This document shows positions 6,770-14,425 of a stretch of DNA of 19,234 nucleotides, one piece after another. The notes under the pieces are model-generated. The model worked only from the letters and a program-made list of their open reading frames with translations, was not told where the DNA came from and ran no database searches. The stretch comes from an uncultured Pseudomonadota bacterium (GTDB lineage Bacteria; Pseudomonadota; Gammaproteobacteria; Steroidobacterales; Steroidobacteraceae), in contig CAIVYV010000002.1 of the NCBI GenBank assembly GCA_903910215.1, positions 1 to 19,234 of the forward strand. Reading direction: 5' to 3'. Position 1 is the stretch's first letter. Each line of letters begins with the position of its first letter. Made by a program: the position numbers and the translations under genes.

Positions 6770-7780
6770 ATGACGGCCACGGGCACGCCGCTGGCCGTAT
6801 TGGGCGCTGGATCCTGGGGCACGGCCCTAGCGATCCAGTTCGCCCGCACCGGTCACGACACGCGACTCTGGGCACGTGACGCCACGCTCTTGGCCGCGAT
6901 GGCACACGATCGTCGCAACGCTCGGTACCTGCCGGATGCGCCATTCCCCGACCGATTGAGGGTGGTCGACACACTGCAAGCAGCAATCGAAGGCGCACAA
7001 GATATTCTCGTCGCCGTGCCGAGCCATGCGCTACGCTCACTGCTCAAAGAATTAGCTCCTATTCTGCCGCCGGACGCGCGCCTCGCCTGGGCAACCAAAG
7101 GCTTCGAGCTCGAAACCGGTCTGTTGCCACATCAAGTTGCACGCGAGGAGCTCGGCTCCTCACGGGCCTTCGCCGTGCTATCAGGTCCGACCTTCGCGCG
7201 CGAAGTTGGCGCAGGCTTGCCCACGGCGATGACGATTGCAGCGACCGAAGAGACCTTTGCGATTTCGCTTGCACAAAGTCTCTCGTCCGCGAATTTTCGC
7301 GCCTACACCTCGACCGACATCGTGGGTGTCGAGGTGGGTGGCGCCACGAAGAACGTGCTAGCTGTCGGCGCCGGTCTCGCTGATGGCCTTGGCTTCGGCG
7401 CCAATACTCGAGTGGCGTTGATCACCCGTGGTTTGGTCGAGATGACCCGCCTCGGTGTGGCTCTAGGTGCACAGAAAGAAACCTTCATGGGTCTCGCAGG
7501 GCTTGGCGATCTCGTGCTGACCTGCACAGATGATCAATCTCGCAACCGTCGTTTCGGCCTGCTATTGGCAGCGGGTCGCGGTGTCGAATCTGCTTTGTCC
7601 GAGATCGGTCAAGTCGTAGAGGGATATCTCGCCGCTCGCGCGGTCAGACTCGTGGCACAACGACACGGTGTCGTTATGCCCATCTGTGAAAGCATCTACC
7701 GCACGCTCTACGAAGCGTTGCCGCCGCGTGAAGTCGTCAAAAGTCTGATGTCGAGACCGATCAAGGCGGAGTTCGAGTAG
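6770..7780 (+). CDS. gpsA: Glycerol-3-phosphate dehydrogenase [NAD(P)+]
   Basis: GpsA reduces dihydroxyacetone phosphate to sn-glycerol-3-phosphate in the cytoplasm, supplying the backbone for phospholipid synthesis. The 336-residue protein has the N-terminal Rossmann motif GAGSWGTALA (residues 12-21). It also has a conserved lysine in WATKG (K110), SGPTFAREV (138-146) and the catalytic lysine in GGATKNVLAVGAG (K194). The substrate-site stretch GLGFGANTRVALITRGLVEM follows. Length is normal (E. coli 339). It is the last gene of the rhodanese-grxC-secB-gpsA run. cysE, which follows gpsA in E. coli, is absent. The 3' end overlaps the convergent trmL gene by 20 bases. Confidence 0.96.
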   Translation: MTATGTPLAVLGAGSWGTALAIQFARTGHDTRLWARDATLLAAMAHDRRNARYLPDAPFPDRLRVVDTLQAAIEGAQDILVAVPSHALRSLLKELAPILPPDARLAWATKGFELETGLLPHQVAREELGSSRAFAVLSGPTFAREVGAGLPTAMTIAATEETFAISLAQSLSSANFRAYTSTDIVGVEVGGATKNVLAVGAGLADGLGFGANTRVALITRGLVEMTRLGVALGAQKETFMGLAGLGDLVLTCTDDQSRNRRFGLLLAAGRGVESALSEIGQVVEGYLAARAVRLVAQRHGVVMPICESIYRTLYEALPPREVVKSLMSRPIKAEFE

Positions 7781-8261
7781 TCGGACTTGCGAAGCCGTTT
7801 TGTCGCCAAGCTTCGTAAAGCACGAGCGCGACGGAGTTCGACAAATTGAGGCTGCGGTTTCCCTCGCGCATCGGGATGCTCGCGATGGCATCCGCGGTAG
7901 ACCCGGCCTTCAACTCCTCTAGTACCGCTGTCGGTAAGCCACGCCGCTCGGAACCGAAAATCATCACGTCATCCGGCTGCCAGGCAATTTCATCGTACCG
8001 ACTCGAGCCGCCCGTCTCGATCGCGAACCACCGCTTTGCACCCTGCGCGGCCAAGGCAAGACGACATGCGGCGAAATCTTCATGAACGTGCACGGCCGTC
8101 ATCCAACGGTAGTCGAGACCGGCGCGACGCACCGAGCGGCGATCCAGATCGAATCCGAGCGGCTTGATCAAATGCAGCTCGGCCCCGGTGTTGGCGCAGA
8201 GCCGGATCACGTTGCCGGTATTGGGTGGTATCTCCGGCTCGAACAGCACGATATGGAACAT
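7761..8261 (-). CDS. trmL: tRNA (cytidine/uridine-34-2'-O)-methyltransferase TrmL
   Basis: TrmL is a SPOUT-class methyltransferase that 2'-O-methylates the wobble nucleotide of tRNA-Leu species using S-adenosylmethionine. The 166-residue protein shows the family start FEPEIPPNTGNVIRLCANTG (8-27). The trefoil-knot cofactor motifs follow: FGSERRGLP (102-110) and IPMREGNRSLNLSNSVALVLYEAWRQ (129-154). Length is close to E. coli TrmL (157). The gene is divergent from the dihydroorotate dehydrogenase with only 36 bases between start codons, and it ends inside the gpsA coding region. Presence next to gpsA matches the wider secB-gpsA-trmL neighbourhood of E. coli. Confidence 0.95.
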   Translation of the reverse strand: MFHIVLFEPEIPPNTGNVIRLCANTGAELHLIKPLGFDLDRRSVRRAGLDYRWMTAVHVHEDFAACRLALAAQGAKRWFAIETGGSSRYDEIAWQPDDVMIFGSERRGLPTAVLEELKAGSTADAIASIPMREGNRSLNLSNSVALVLYEAWRQNGFASPTTRTPP

Positions 8262-8283
8262 GCGCGCATGGTAACGCCCTCAC

Positions 8284-8291
8284 TCTATAAT
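8284..8291. promoter_or_regulatory. Overlapping divergent -10 elements, trmL/pyrD
   Basis: TATAAT at 8286-8291 (plus) is a perfect -10 hexamer ending six bases before the pyrD ATG at 8298. The complement of 8284-8289 reads TATAGA toward trmL. No convincing -35 is visible. The block TATAATCTCTGCATG is almost identical to that at the envC/rhodanese junction, which strengthens the case that both are real. It implies a leaderless or near-leaderless pyrD mRNA. Confidence 0.55.
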
Positions 8292-8297
8292 CTCTGC

Positions 8298-9233
8298 ATG
8301 TCCAGTCCCGCCGCCTCACTGCGCTATCGCTTTCTCGGCCTCGACTTCGCCTCGCCCATCGTACTGCTCTCGGGCTGTGTCGGTTTCGGCGAGGAGTACA
8401 CCCGTATCGAGGGTTTCTCGAACGCCGACTGTGGCGGCATCGTACTGAAGGGCACCACGCTAGAGCCGCGCCTCGGCAACCGACCACATCGCGTCTACGA
8501 AACGCCGATGGGGATGCTGAACGCGATCGGACTGCAGAATCCGGGCACCGACCATGTCGTAAGCCAGATTCTCCCGGCTCTCGATTTCACCGAAACTCGT
8601 TTCATTGCCAACGTCTCGGGTTCGACCATCGAGGAGTATGCCGAGGTCACTCGGCGTTTCGACGACTCGCCGATCGATGCCATCGAGATCAATATCTCCT
8701 GCCCGAACGTCAAGGAAGGCGGTGTGGCTTTCGGGAACTACCCCGAGATGTCGGCGCGCGTCGTAGCGGCGTGTCGGGCCGTAACGCGAAAGCCCATCAT
8801 CACGAAGCTCTCGCCAAACCAGACGGATATCAAAGAAAACGCACGACTCTGCATCGAAGCCGGTAGCGACGGTCTGTCGGTGATCAACACCATCATGGGT
8901 ATGGCCATCGATGCAAAAACCCGACGACCCATCATCGGCAACGTTCAAGGCGGGCTGTCAGGTCCTGCGATCAAACCGATTGCACTACTGAAGGTTCACC
9001 AAGTGTATGACGTGGCCCGCAAGCACAACGTGCCGATCATTGGCCAAGGCGGCATCACCTCGGCGACGGATGCCATCGAATTCATCATCGCCGGCGCCAG
9101 CGCCGTGGGTATCGGTACCTCACTGTTCTACGATCCGATGAGCTGCAAGAAGATCAACTCGGGTATAGCCGACTATCTGCAGACCCACGGCTATTCGAAC
9201 GTCACGGAGCTCGTGGGTTCGTTGCAGCTTTGA
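8298..9233 (+). CDS. pyrD: Dihydroorotate dehydrogenase, class 1B-like catalytic subunit
   Basis: This FMN-dependent enzyme oxidises dihydroorotate to orotate in pyrimidine synthesis. The 311-residue protein has no N-terminal membrane-binding extension, and the catalytic base is cysteine 135 in the motif NISCPN. Both mark class 1 rather than the class 2 enzyme (serine base) usual in gammaproteobacteria. Conserved stretches GMLNAIGLQNPG (72-83), KLSPN (170-174), NTIMGM, GGLSGPAIKP (218-227) and GQGGITSATDA (249-259) closely follow class 1B (Bacillus PyrD-type) proteins, which pair with the iron-sulfur/FAD subunit PyrK. No pyrK is present in this window. A family relative such as a dihydropyrimidine or other dihydroorotate-dehydrogenase-like oxidoreductase is the alternative. 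ATG 8298 was chosen from conservation; the frame extends to 8082 only by overlapping trmL. Confidence 0.88.
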   Translation: MSSPAASLRYRFLGLDFASPIVLLSGCVGFGEEYTRIEGFSNADCGGIVLKGTTLEPRLGNRPHRVYETPMGMLNAIGLQNPGTDHVVSQILPALDFTETRFIANVSGSTIEEYAEVTRRFDDSPIDAIEINISCPNVKEGGVAFGNYPEMSARVVAACRAVTRKPIITKLSPNQTDIKENARLCIEAGSDGLSVINTIMGMAIDAKTRRPIIGNVQGGLSGPAIKPIALLKVHQVYDVARKHNVPIIGQGGITSATDAIEFIIAGASAVGIGTSLFYDPMSCKKINSGIADYLQTHGYSNVTELVGSLQL

Positions 9234-10296
9234 CGTAAACCGTCTGTGTCGGATAGGCGAATTCGATGCCGTTGGCAGCGAAGTCGGCGTGGATCCGTCG
9301 ATTCACCGCATCGACGATCTTCAAGAACTTGAAGCGGGCATCGGCCGGCTCAGGTACGAAATACACGATTTCAAACTCGAGCGCCGAAACACCAAACTGA
9401 CGAAATACGCAGTACTCGAAGCGCGTACCCGTCACGCTGGAGATCGCCGCTTCGACGAGGCTCGGTACCTGCTGTAACTTGTCGGGCGTAGTTTCGTAGG
9501 CGATGCCGATCGTGAACAGCGATCGGCGCTCCGGCATGCGACCCATGTTCCGAATGCGACATTTGAGCATGTCGGCATTCGAAAGCACGATCTGCTCACC
9601 CGAGAGACTGCGCAGACGCGTGCTCTTGACGCCGATTTTTTCGACCGTCCCATCGATGTCGTCGATACGCAGCCAGTCACCGACCTCGAACGGCTTGTCG
9701 AGCATGATCGATAGCGACGCCAGCAAATCGCCAAGAATCGTCTGTACGGCAAGCGCGATCGCAATACCGCCGACACCGAGACCGGCGACGAGTGCCGTGA
9801 TGTTGACACCGAGATTATCGAGTGCGAGCAGAATCGCAACGGCAAAGATCAGTACTCGCGCAACGAACAAGCCGATATCGAGAACCGCGTTTTCGGAGGC
9901 ACCGCCCACGCGTTCTGCCGCCTGACGCTTGCGTTGTTCGACGAAGAAGCTCGCCGCTCCGACACCCCACAAGGCTGCTTGGAACCATCCGGCAAACACG
10001 ATGACGCTGGTGGAGATCCGATCGAGCCGCGGTGGTAACTCGAGGAAACGCATGGCGAAATACAACGCCACGACGAACAGAAACAAACTGCGAGTCTGCT
10101 TGATCAGCAGCAGCACGAGCTCGATCGCGCCAGCCTCGGTCAGACCGCGCAGCTTACGCGCACGCGACAGTAGAAAAAGTCGTAGGAAAGGCAGCACCGT
10201 GAAGGTGACTGAAAAAGCCAAAGCTGCCAGAACCCATTGGGACAACGGGTTGCCGTACAAAACCTGATTCAACCAGCCCATCGTCCAATCCGTCAT
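9202..10296 (-). CDS. MscS-family mechanosensitive ion channel
   Basis: This 364-residue inner-membrane protein belongs to the small-conductance mechanosensitive (MscS) channel family, which releases solutes on hypo-osmotic shock. Four or five N-terminal helices are followed by the pore-lining helix. That helix carries the Gly/Ala pattern LVAGLGVGGIAIALAVQ (about 170-186), then a beta domain beginning FEVGDWLRIDDIDGTVEKIG and a mixed alpha/beta C-terminal domain. It is larger than E. coli MscS (286) owing to extra helices in front. It starts only three bases after the ntrC stop, with no clear Shine-Dalgarno, so it probably ends the glnA-ntrB-ntrC transcript. The 3' end overlaps pyrD by 32 bases. 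ATG 10281 is an alternative start. Osmotic gating is inferred from the family. Confidence 0.92.
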   Translation of the reverse strand: MTDWTMGWLNQVLYGNPLSQWVLAALAFSVTFTVLPFLRLFLLSRARKLRGLTEAGAIELVLLLIKQTRSLFLFVVALYFAMRFLELPPRLDRISTSVIVFAGWFQAALWGVGAASFFVEQRKRQAAERVGGASENAVLDIGLFVARVLIFAVAILLALDNLGVNITALVAGLGVGGIAIALAVQTILGDLLASLSIMLDKPFEVGDWLRIDDIDGTVEKIGVKSTRLRSLSGEQIVLSNADMLKCRIRNMGRMPERRSLFTIGIAYETTPDKLQQVPSLVEAAISSVTGTRFEYCVFRQFGVSALEFEIVYFVPEPADARFKFLKIVDAVNRRIHADFAANGIEFAYPTQTVYVKAATNPRAP

Positions 10297-10299
10297 CGA

Positions 10300-11730
10300 T
10301 CACGCCGCTGCGTCGTCTGAACCCTCTGCAGCATACTCTTCCATTGCGAGTTCTTTAAGTTTGCGCGTCAAAGTGTTGCGACCCCAACCGAGCAACTTGG
10401 CGGCTTCCTGCCGATGACCGCTCGTGTGACGCAATGCCACCCGAATGAGTGTGCGTTCGAATTCGGGCAGGGCAGTACCGAGTAGCGGCGCTGCGTCACG
10501 ACGCAACGATTCAGCTTCGGCCCAAGCTGCCAAGACTTGCGGCCAACCGTCGGCATCGGCAACGGCACTCGCGCCGCGGATTTCACTCGGCAGGTCTTCG
10601 AGACGAATCTCGCTACCAGGTGCCAATACCGTCAAGCGCCGACAGAGATTCACGAGTTCGCGCACATTGCCCGGCCATGCATAGGCCTCAAGCGCCGCGC
10701 GCGCATCGGGGGCGATCCGTTTGCGCTCGACACCGAGCTCAGTCGCTGCCACACCGAGATAGTGGTCCAATAAGTCGACGACGTCCTCACGTCGCGCACG
10801 CAAGGGCGGCAACTCCATGCGGATCACGTTCAATCGATGGAACAGGTCTTCGCGAAATAACCCGCGTGCGACTCGATCTTCGAGATTTTGATGGGTCGCT
10901 GCAATCACGCGCACATCGACCCGGATCGGGGACTGACCGCCCACGCGGTAGAACTCGCCTTCGGCAAGCACTCGCAGCAACCGCGTCTGCAACCCGGTCG
11001 GCATATCACCAATTTCATCGAGGAACAGCGTGCCGCCGTCTGCTTGTTCGAAGCGCCCGCGACGCAATGCATCCGCACCCGTGAAAGCACCCTTCTCGTG
11101 ACCGAACAACTCCGACTCGAGCAACTCGGAAGGAATCGCAGAAGTATTGAGGGCGATGAACGGTTTGCCTGAGCGAGGACTGTGTTCATGCAAGGCGCGC
11201 GCTACGAGCTCCTTACCTGTACCCGATTCGCCCGTGATCAGAACGCTGACGGCAGAGCGAGACAACCGACCGATGGCGCGAAACACCTGCTGCATAGCCG
11301 GCGCCTTGCCGAGCAACTCGGGCATCGGTGTGTCGTCGGCGGAGCCTAAGATGGGCTTCGCAGTGCTCTCTGCAGCGCGACGGACGAGCTCGACGACCTG
11401 ATCTATATCGAAGGGCTTCGGCAAATACTCGAAAGCCCCGCTCTCGTACGCCGATACTGCGTTGTCGAGATCAGCGTGTGCGGTCATCACGATGATGGGC
11501 AACCGCGGGCGAGTTTCGTGCAGACGGCGTACCAAATCGAGACCGGATAGTCCCGGCATGCGGATATCGGTCAGCAGAACATCCGGTGCGTCACCACGCA
11601 GCGCCTCGAGCGCAGGCTCTGCCGCCTCGAAAACGCGCGGCGTCATGCCGCCACTTTTGAGCGCACGCTCGAGCACCCAGCGAATCGAGGCGTCGTCGTC
11701 GACCAACCAGACGCGCAGTGCAGGGTTCAT
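10300..11730 (-). CDS. ntrC: Nitrogen regulation response regulator NtrC (sigma-54 activator)
   Basis: NtrC (NR-I) is the DNA-binding partner of NtrB; when phosphorylated it activates sigma-54 promoters under nitrogen limitation. The 476-residue protein has all three domains. The receiver (about 5-120) has phosphoacceptor D55 in LLTDIRMPG and lysine 105 in LPKPF. The AAA+ domain (about 138-375) has Walker A GESGTGKE (167-174), the sigma-54 contact loop GAFTGA (214-219) and Walker B LFLDE (235-239). The C-terminal Fis-type helix-turn-helix is at about 439-459 (RQEAAKLLGWGRNTLTRKL). The start overlaps the ntrB stop as ATGA. Two NtrC-like sites upstream of glnA are the probable self-encoded targets. 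E. coli NtrC is 469 residues. Confidence 0.97.
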   Translation of the reverse strand: MNPALRVWLVDDDASIRWVLERALKSGGMTPRVFEAAEPALEALRGDAPDVLLTDIRMPGLSGLDLVRRLHETRPRLPIIVMTAHADLDNAVSAYESGAFEYLPKPFDIDQVVELVRRAAESTAKPILGSADDTPMPELLGKAPAMQQVFRAIGRLSRSAVSVLITGESGTGKELVARALHEHSPRSGKPFIALNTSAIPSELLESELFGHEKGAFTGADALRRGRFEQADGGTLFLDEIGDMPTGLQTRLLRVLAEGEFYRVGGQSPIRVDVRVIAATHQNLEDRVARGLFREDLFHRLNVIRMELPPLRARREDVVDLLDHYLGVAATELGVERKRIAPDARAALEAYAWPGNVRELVNLCRRLTVLAPGSEIRLEDLPSEIRGASAVADADGWPQVLAAWAEAESLRRDAAPLLGTALPEFERTLIRVALRHTSGHRQEAAKLLGWGRNTLTRKLKELAMEEYAAEGSDDAAA

Positions 11731-12821
11731 GGCGACGTCTCCAAAGGTAGCAACATGCGAAAAACCGTACGGCCGGGTTCACTCTCGAATTCGATGACGC
11801 CGCCGTTTCGATTCACGAGTTCCTGTGAAACGGCCAAACCCAGGCCGGTACCATTCGGCCGAGCCGTCACGAGTGGAAAAAATAAACTGCTGCGGATGGC
11901 ATCGGGCACGCCAGGGCCGTCATCGAGCACCTCGATACGCGCAGCCAAACGGTGCCGTACCAATCCGATGTGCACATGCGAGACGGCACGCGTTCGCAAT
12001 ACAACGCGACCGCCTTTGCCGACCGCTTGCAGTGCATTGCGACTCAAGTTCAGCAGCGCTTGCACCAACTGATTTCGATCGAAACTTCCCTCGGGAACAC
12101 TCGGATCGTAATCGCGCTCCACGATCACACCGTTACCGGCTTCGGCGACGATCAAGCGATAGACGTGCTCACAAACTTCGTGAATGTTGAGTCGCTGTTT
12201 TTGCGAGGGACGGGCTGAGTGAGTCATCGTATCGACCAGCGCAGTCAATCGATCTGCTTCGGCAATGATCACATCCGTGTATTCGCGTAGCGAAGGATCC
12301 GGCAGCTGTCGCGCCAGCAATTGTGCTGCACCACGCAAACCACCGAGCGGGTTTTTGACTTCGTGTGCGAGTTGCCGAGTCATCATGCGGCTACTTTCGA
12401 GACGGGCGCGAAGTTCATTGTCACGATTAAGTCGGGTACGCGGTACAGCATCGATCATCTCGAGCAATAATCGCTTTTGACCACTCGAAAAATCGATGCG
12501 GGTAATACTCAGATCGACTAGCTGCGGTTCTCGCGGTGTACCCGCGGGCCGCAACGAAAGTTCGAATTCGCTGAACGCCTCGCCGTGCTCCAACGCGCGC
12601 GTCAGCAATCCTTGCAAACCGTTGGTATCGGCAAATAGCTCGGTGAATGGCTTGCCGCGCGCCTGATTGAGACCGATGGCCATGAAGCCCTGCGCGGCCA
12701 TGTTGGCATGCAGAACGTGGAGACCGGCGTCGAGAAGTACGACGCCGGTCGCCAACGCATCGAGGAGTTCGGCGGAATCGTGATGCGCAGCGAACGACTC
12801 AAAGAGGCGTTCAGCGGCCAT
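11727..12821 (-). CDS. ntrB: Nitrogen regulation sensor histidine kinase NtrB
   Basis: NtrB (NR-II) is the cytoplasmic kinase/phosphatase of NtrC, controlled by the PII protein. The 364-residue product has no membrane helix. It has a PAS domain (about 16-125), a HisKA domain with phosphoacceptor H153 in LAHEVKNPLGGLRGAAQLL, and an HATPase_c domain. The N box is at N262 (LNLSRNALQAV), the G1 box at DDGPG (300-304), and the G2 box at GTGLGLA (324-330). The motif HEVKNPLGGLRGAAQLL is characteristic of NtrB rather than of general kinases. The gene begins 29 bases after the glnA stop with no visible terminator between them, and it is coupled to ntrC by an ATGA overlap. Length is similar to E. coli (349). 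Confidence 0.96.
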   Translation of the reverse strand: MAAERLFESFAAHHDSAELLDALATGVVLLDAGLHVLHANMAAQGFMAIGLNQARGKPFTELFADTNGLQGLLTRALEHGEAFSEFELSLRPAGTPREPQLVDLSITRIDFSSGQKRLLLEMIDAVPRTRLNRDNELRARLESSRMMTRQLAHEVKNPLGGLRGAAQLLARQLPDPSLREYTDVIIAEADRLTALVDTMTHSARPSQKQRLNIHEVCEHVYRLIVAEAGNGVIVERDYDPSVPEGSFDRNQLVQALLNLSRNALQAVGKGGRVVLRTRAVSHVHIGLVRHRLAARIEVLDDGPGVPDAIRSSLFFPLVTARPNGTGLGLAVSQELVNRNGGVIEFESEPGRTVFRMLLPLETSP

Positions 12822-12850
12822 AGGCTCTGCTGCGCATCACGCGATCATCC

Positions 12851-14263
12851 TCAGCAGCTGTAGTACAGATCGAGCTCGACCGGGTGCGTGCTCATTCGGA
12901 AACGCGTGACTTCCTGCATCTTGAGGTTGATGTAGGCATCGATCACGTCGTTCGTGAACACGCCGCCACGAGTGAGGAACTCACGATCCTTGTCGAGATG
13001 CTCGAGCGCCATATCGAGCGAGTGACACACCGTTGGGATGTGCTTAGCCTCTTCTGGTTCGAGATCGTACAAGTCCTTGTCGGCCGGATCGCCCGGGTGG
13101 ATCTTGTTCTGAATACCGTCGAGACCCGCCATCATCATGGCGGCGAAAGCGAAGTACGGGTTGGCGGACGAGTCCGGGAAGCGCACTTCGATACGACGCG
13201 CCTTCGGATTGGCAACGAACGGAATTCGGATCGATGCGGAACGGTTACGCGCCGAATACGCGAGCATGACCGGCGCTTCGAAGCCCGGCACGAGACGCTT
13301 GTAGCTGTTGGTGCCCGCATTGGTGAAGGCGTTCAATGCCTTAGCGTGCTTGATGATGCCGCCGATATAGTAAAGCGCGAGCTCGGAGAGGCCGCCGTAC
13401 TTGTCACCTGCAAACAAGGCTTTGCCGTCCTTCTGCAAGGACTGGTGCACGTGCATGCCTGAGCCGTTATCACCGACGAGCGGCTTAGGCATGAAGGTCG
13501 CTGTCTTGCCATAGGCGTGTGCCACGTTGTGCACCGCGTACTTCAAGATTTGGACTTCGTCGGCTTTCTTGACGAGACCGCCAGGGCCAATACCAATTTC
13601 ACACTGACCGCCAGTCGCCACTTCGTGGTGATGAACCTCGACCGTGAGGCCGAGCTCTTCGCACGCGTTGCACATCGAGTTGCGAATATTTTGATAAGCG
13701 TCGACGGGCGGTACTGGGAAATAACCGCCTTTCACACCAGGGCGATGGCCCATGTTGCCTTCGGGATAGACCGTGTTGCTGTTCCAAGCGCCCTGCACCG
13801 AATCGATAGCGTAGGACGCGGTATGCATCTCATTGGTCCAACGAACGCTATCGAAAATAAAGAACTCGTTCTCGGGACCAAAGGTCGCGCCATCGGCAAT
13901 GCCGGTGCTCTTCAAATACGCTTCAGCGCGCTTGCCGATCGAACGCGGATCGCGCTCATAACCCTGCATGGTGGCGGGTTCGATGACATCGCAACGAATG
14001 TTGACGGTGGCATCTTCAAAGAAAGGATCGAGAACCACCGTGCCGGCATCCGGCATCAGGATCATGTCGGACTCGTTGATACCCTTCCAGCCGGCGATCG
14101 ACGAGCCGTCGAACATCTTGCCGTCACGGAACAGGCCTTCGTCGACCGCCTTCGCCGGGATGGTGACGTGCTGCTCCTTGCCACGGGTATCGGTGAAGCG
14201 CAGGTCGGCCCACTTCACTTCCTTGTCCTTGATCATCTGAATGACGTCACTGGCGGTGGTCAT
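12851..14263 (-). CDS. glnA: Glutamine synthetase, type I
   Basis: GlnA makes glutamine from glutamate, ammonia and ATP in the cytoplasm; it is the main ammonia-assimilation enzyme and forms a dodecamer. The 470-residue protein contains the standard landmarks: KMFDGSSIAGW (49-59), GPENEFFIF (129-137), GDNGSGMHVHQS (264-275), the Glu flap region NAGTNSYKRL (315-324) and NRSASIRIP (340-348). Tyrosine 399 in KDLYDL matches the E. coli adenylylation site (Y397), so activity is probably tuned by GlnE. ATG 14263 was chosen because GGAG lies six bases upstream; a TTG at 14278 would add five residues. Transcription is likely from the sigma-54 promoter described separately. It heads the operon with ntrB, ntrC and the MscS-type gene. 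Confidence 0.98.
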   Translation of the reverse strand: MTTASDVIQMIKDKEVKWADLRFTDTRGKEQHVTIPAKAVDEGLFRDGKMFDGSSIAGWKGINESDMILMPDAGTVVLDPFFEDATVNIRCDVIEPATMQGYERDPRSIGKRAEAYLKSTGIADGATFGPENEFFIFDSVRWTNEMHTASYAIDSVQGAWNSNTVYPEGNMGHRPGVKGGYFPVPPVDAYQNIRNSMCNACEELGLTVEVHHHEVATGGQCEIGIGPGGLVKKADEVQILKYAVHNVAHAYGKTATFMPKPLVGDNGSGMHVHQSLQKDGKALFAGDKYGGLSELALYYIGGIIKHAKALNAFTNAGTNSYKRLVPGFEAPVMLAYSARNRSASIRIPFVANPKARRIEVRFPDSSANPYFAFAAMMMAGLDGIQNKIHPGDPADKDLYDLEPEEAKHIPTVCHSLDMALEHLDKDREFLTRGGVFTNDVIDAYINLKMQEVTRFRMSTHPVELDLYYSC

Positions 14264-14313
14264 AGTCGCTCCGTACAAATATCTGGAATGGGAAACTTAA
14301 CGCCCGATCTTGA

Positions 14314-14329
14314 TGCAGAAAACGTGCCG
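14314..14329 (-). promoter_or_regulatory. Sigma-54 promoter of glnA
   Basis: Read on the minus strand this is CGGCACGTTTTCTGCA. The invariant GG (plus-strand 14327-14328, -24) and GC (14315-14316, -12) are separated by exactly ten bases, as required for RpoN. It matches the TGGCACG-N4-TTGCA consensus except the first T and the T before TGC. Predicted transcription start is near 14303, giving a leader of about 40 bases before the glnA ATG. The two NtrC-type sites upstream support it strongly. Confidence 0.85.
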
Positions 14330-14395
14330 AGAAACCATTTCGCTGCGCTTTCAAGGGTTTATCTGGCTATACCGCCCTGTTCAAGGCGATAGAGC

Positions 14396-14410
14396 GCACT
14401 ATATTAGGGC
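14396..14410. promoter_or_regulatory. NtrC binding site, glnA-proximal
   Basis: GCACTATATTAGGGC is a 7-1-7 inverted repeat with six of seven pairs matched. It resembles the enterobacterial NtrC site that carries GCACTATATTGGTGC. It is centred about 100 bases upstream of the predicted glnA start and 30 bases from the second site, so dimers would bind on the same helix face. Confidence 0.75.
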
Positions 14411-14425
14411 GATGTGACTTTAATT

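Noticed and set aside
7769..7816. Inverted repeats near the gpsA/trmL junction as a terminator
   Set aside because: Short imperfect arms (for example CGAAGC and GCTTCG) inside coding sequence, with no T-run on either strand.
8460..8948. 162-residue open frame antisense to pyrD
   Set aside because: Opposite a well-conserved enzyme; Asp/His-rich translation without a recognisable fold.
10449..11084. 211-residue open frame antisense to ntrC
   Set aside because: Arg/His-rich shadow of the AAA+ domain with no plausible start signal.
13517..14392. 291-residue open frame antisense to glnA
   Set aside because: It lies opposite a highly conserved gene, has no domain I recognise and would run over the sigma-54 promoter. 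It reflects codon bias of glnA.
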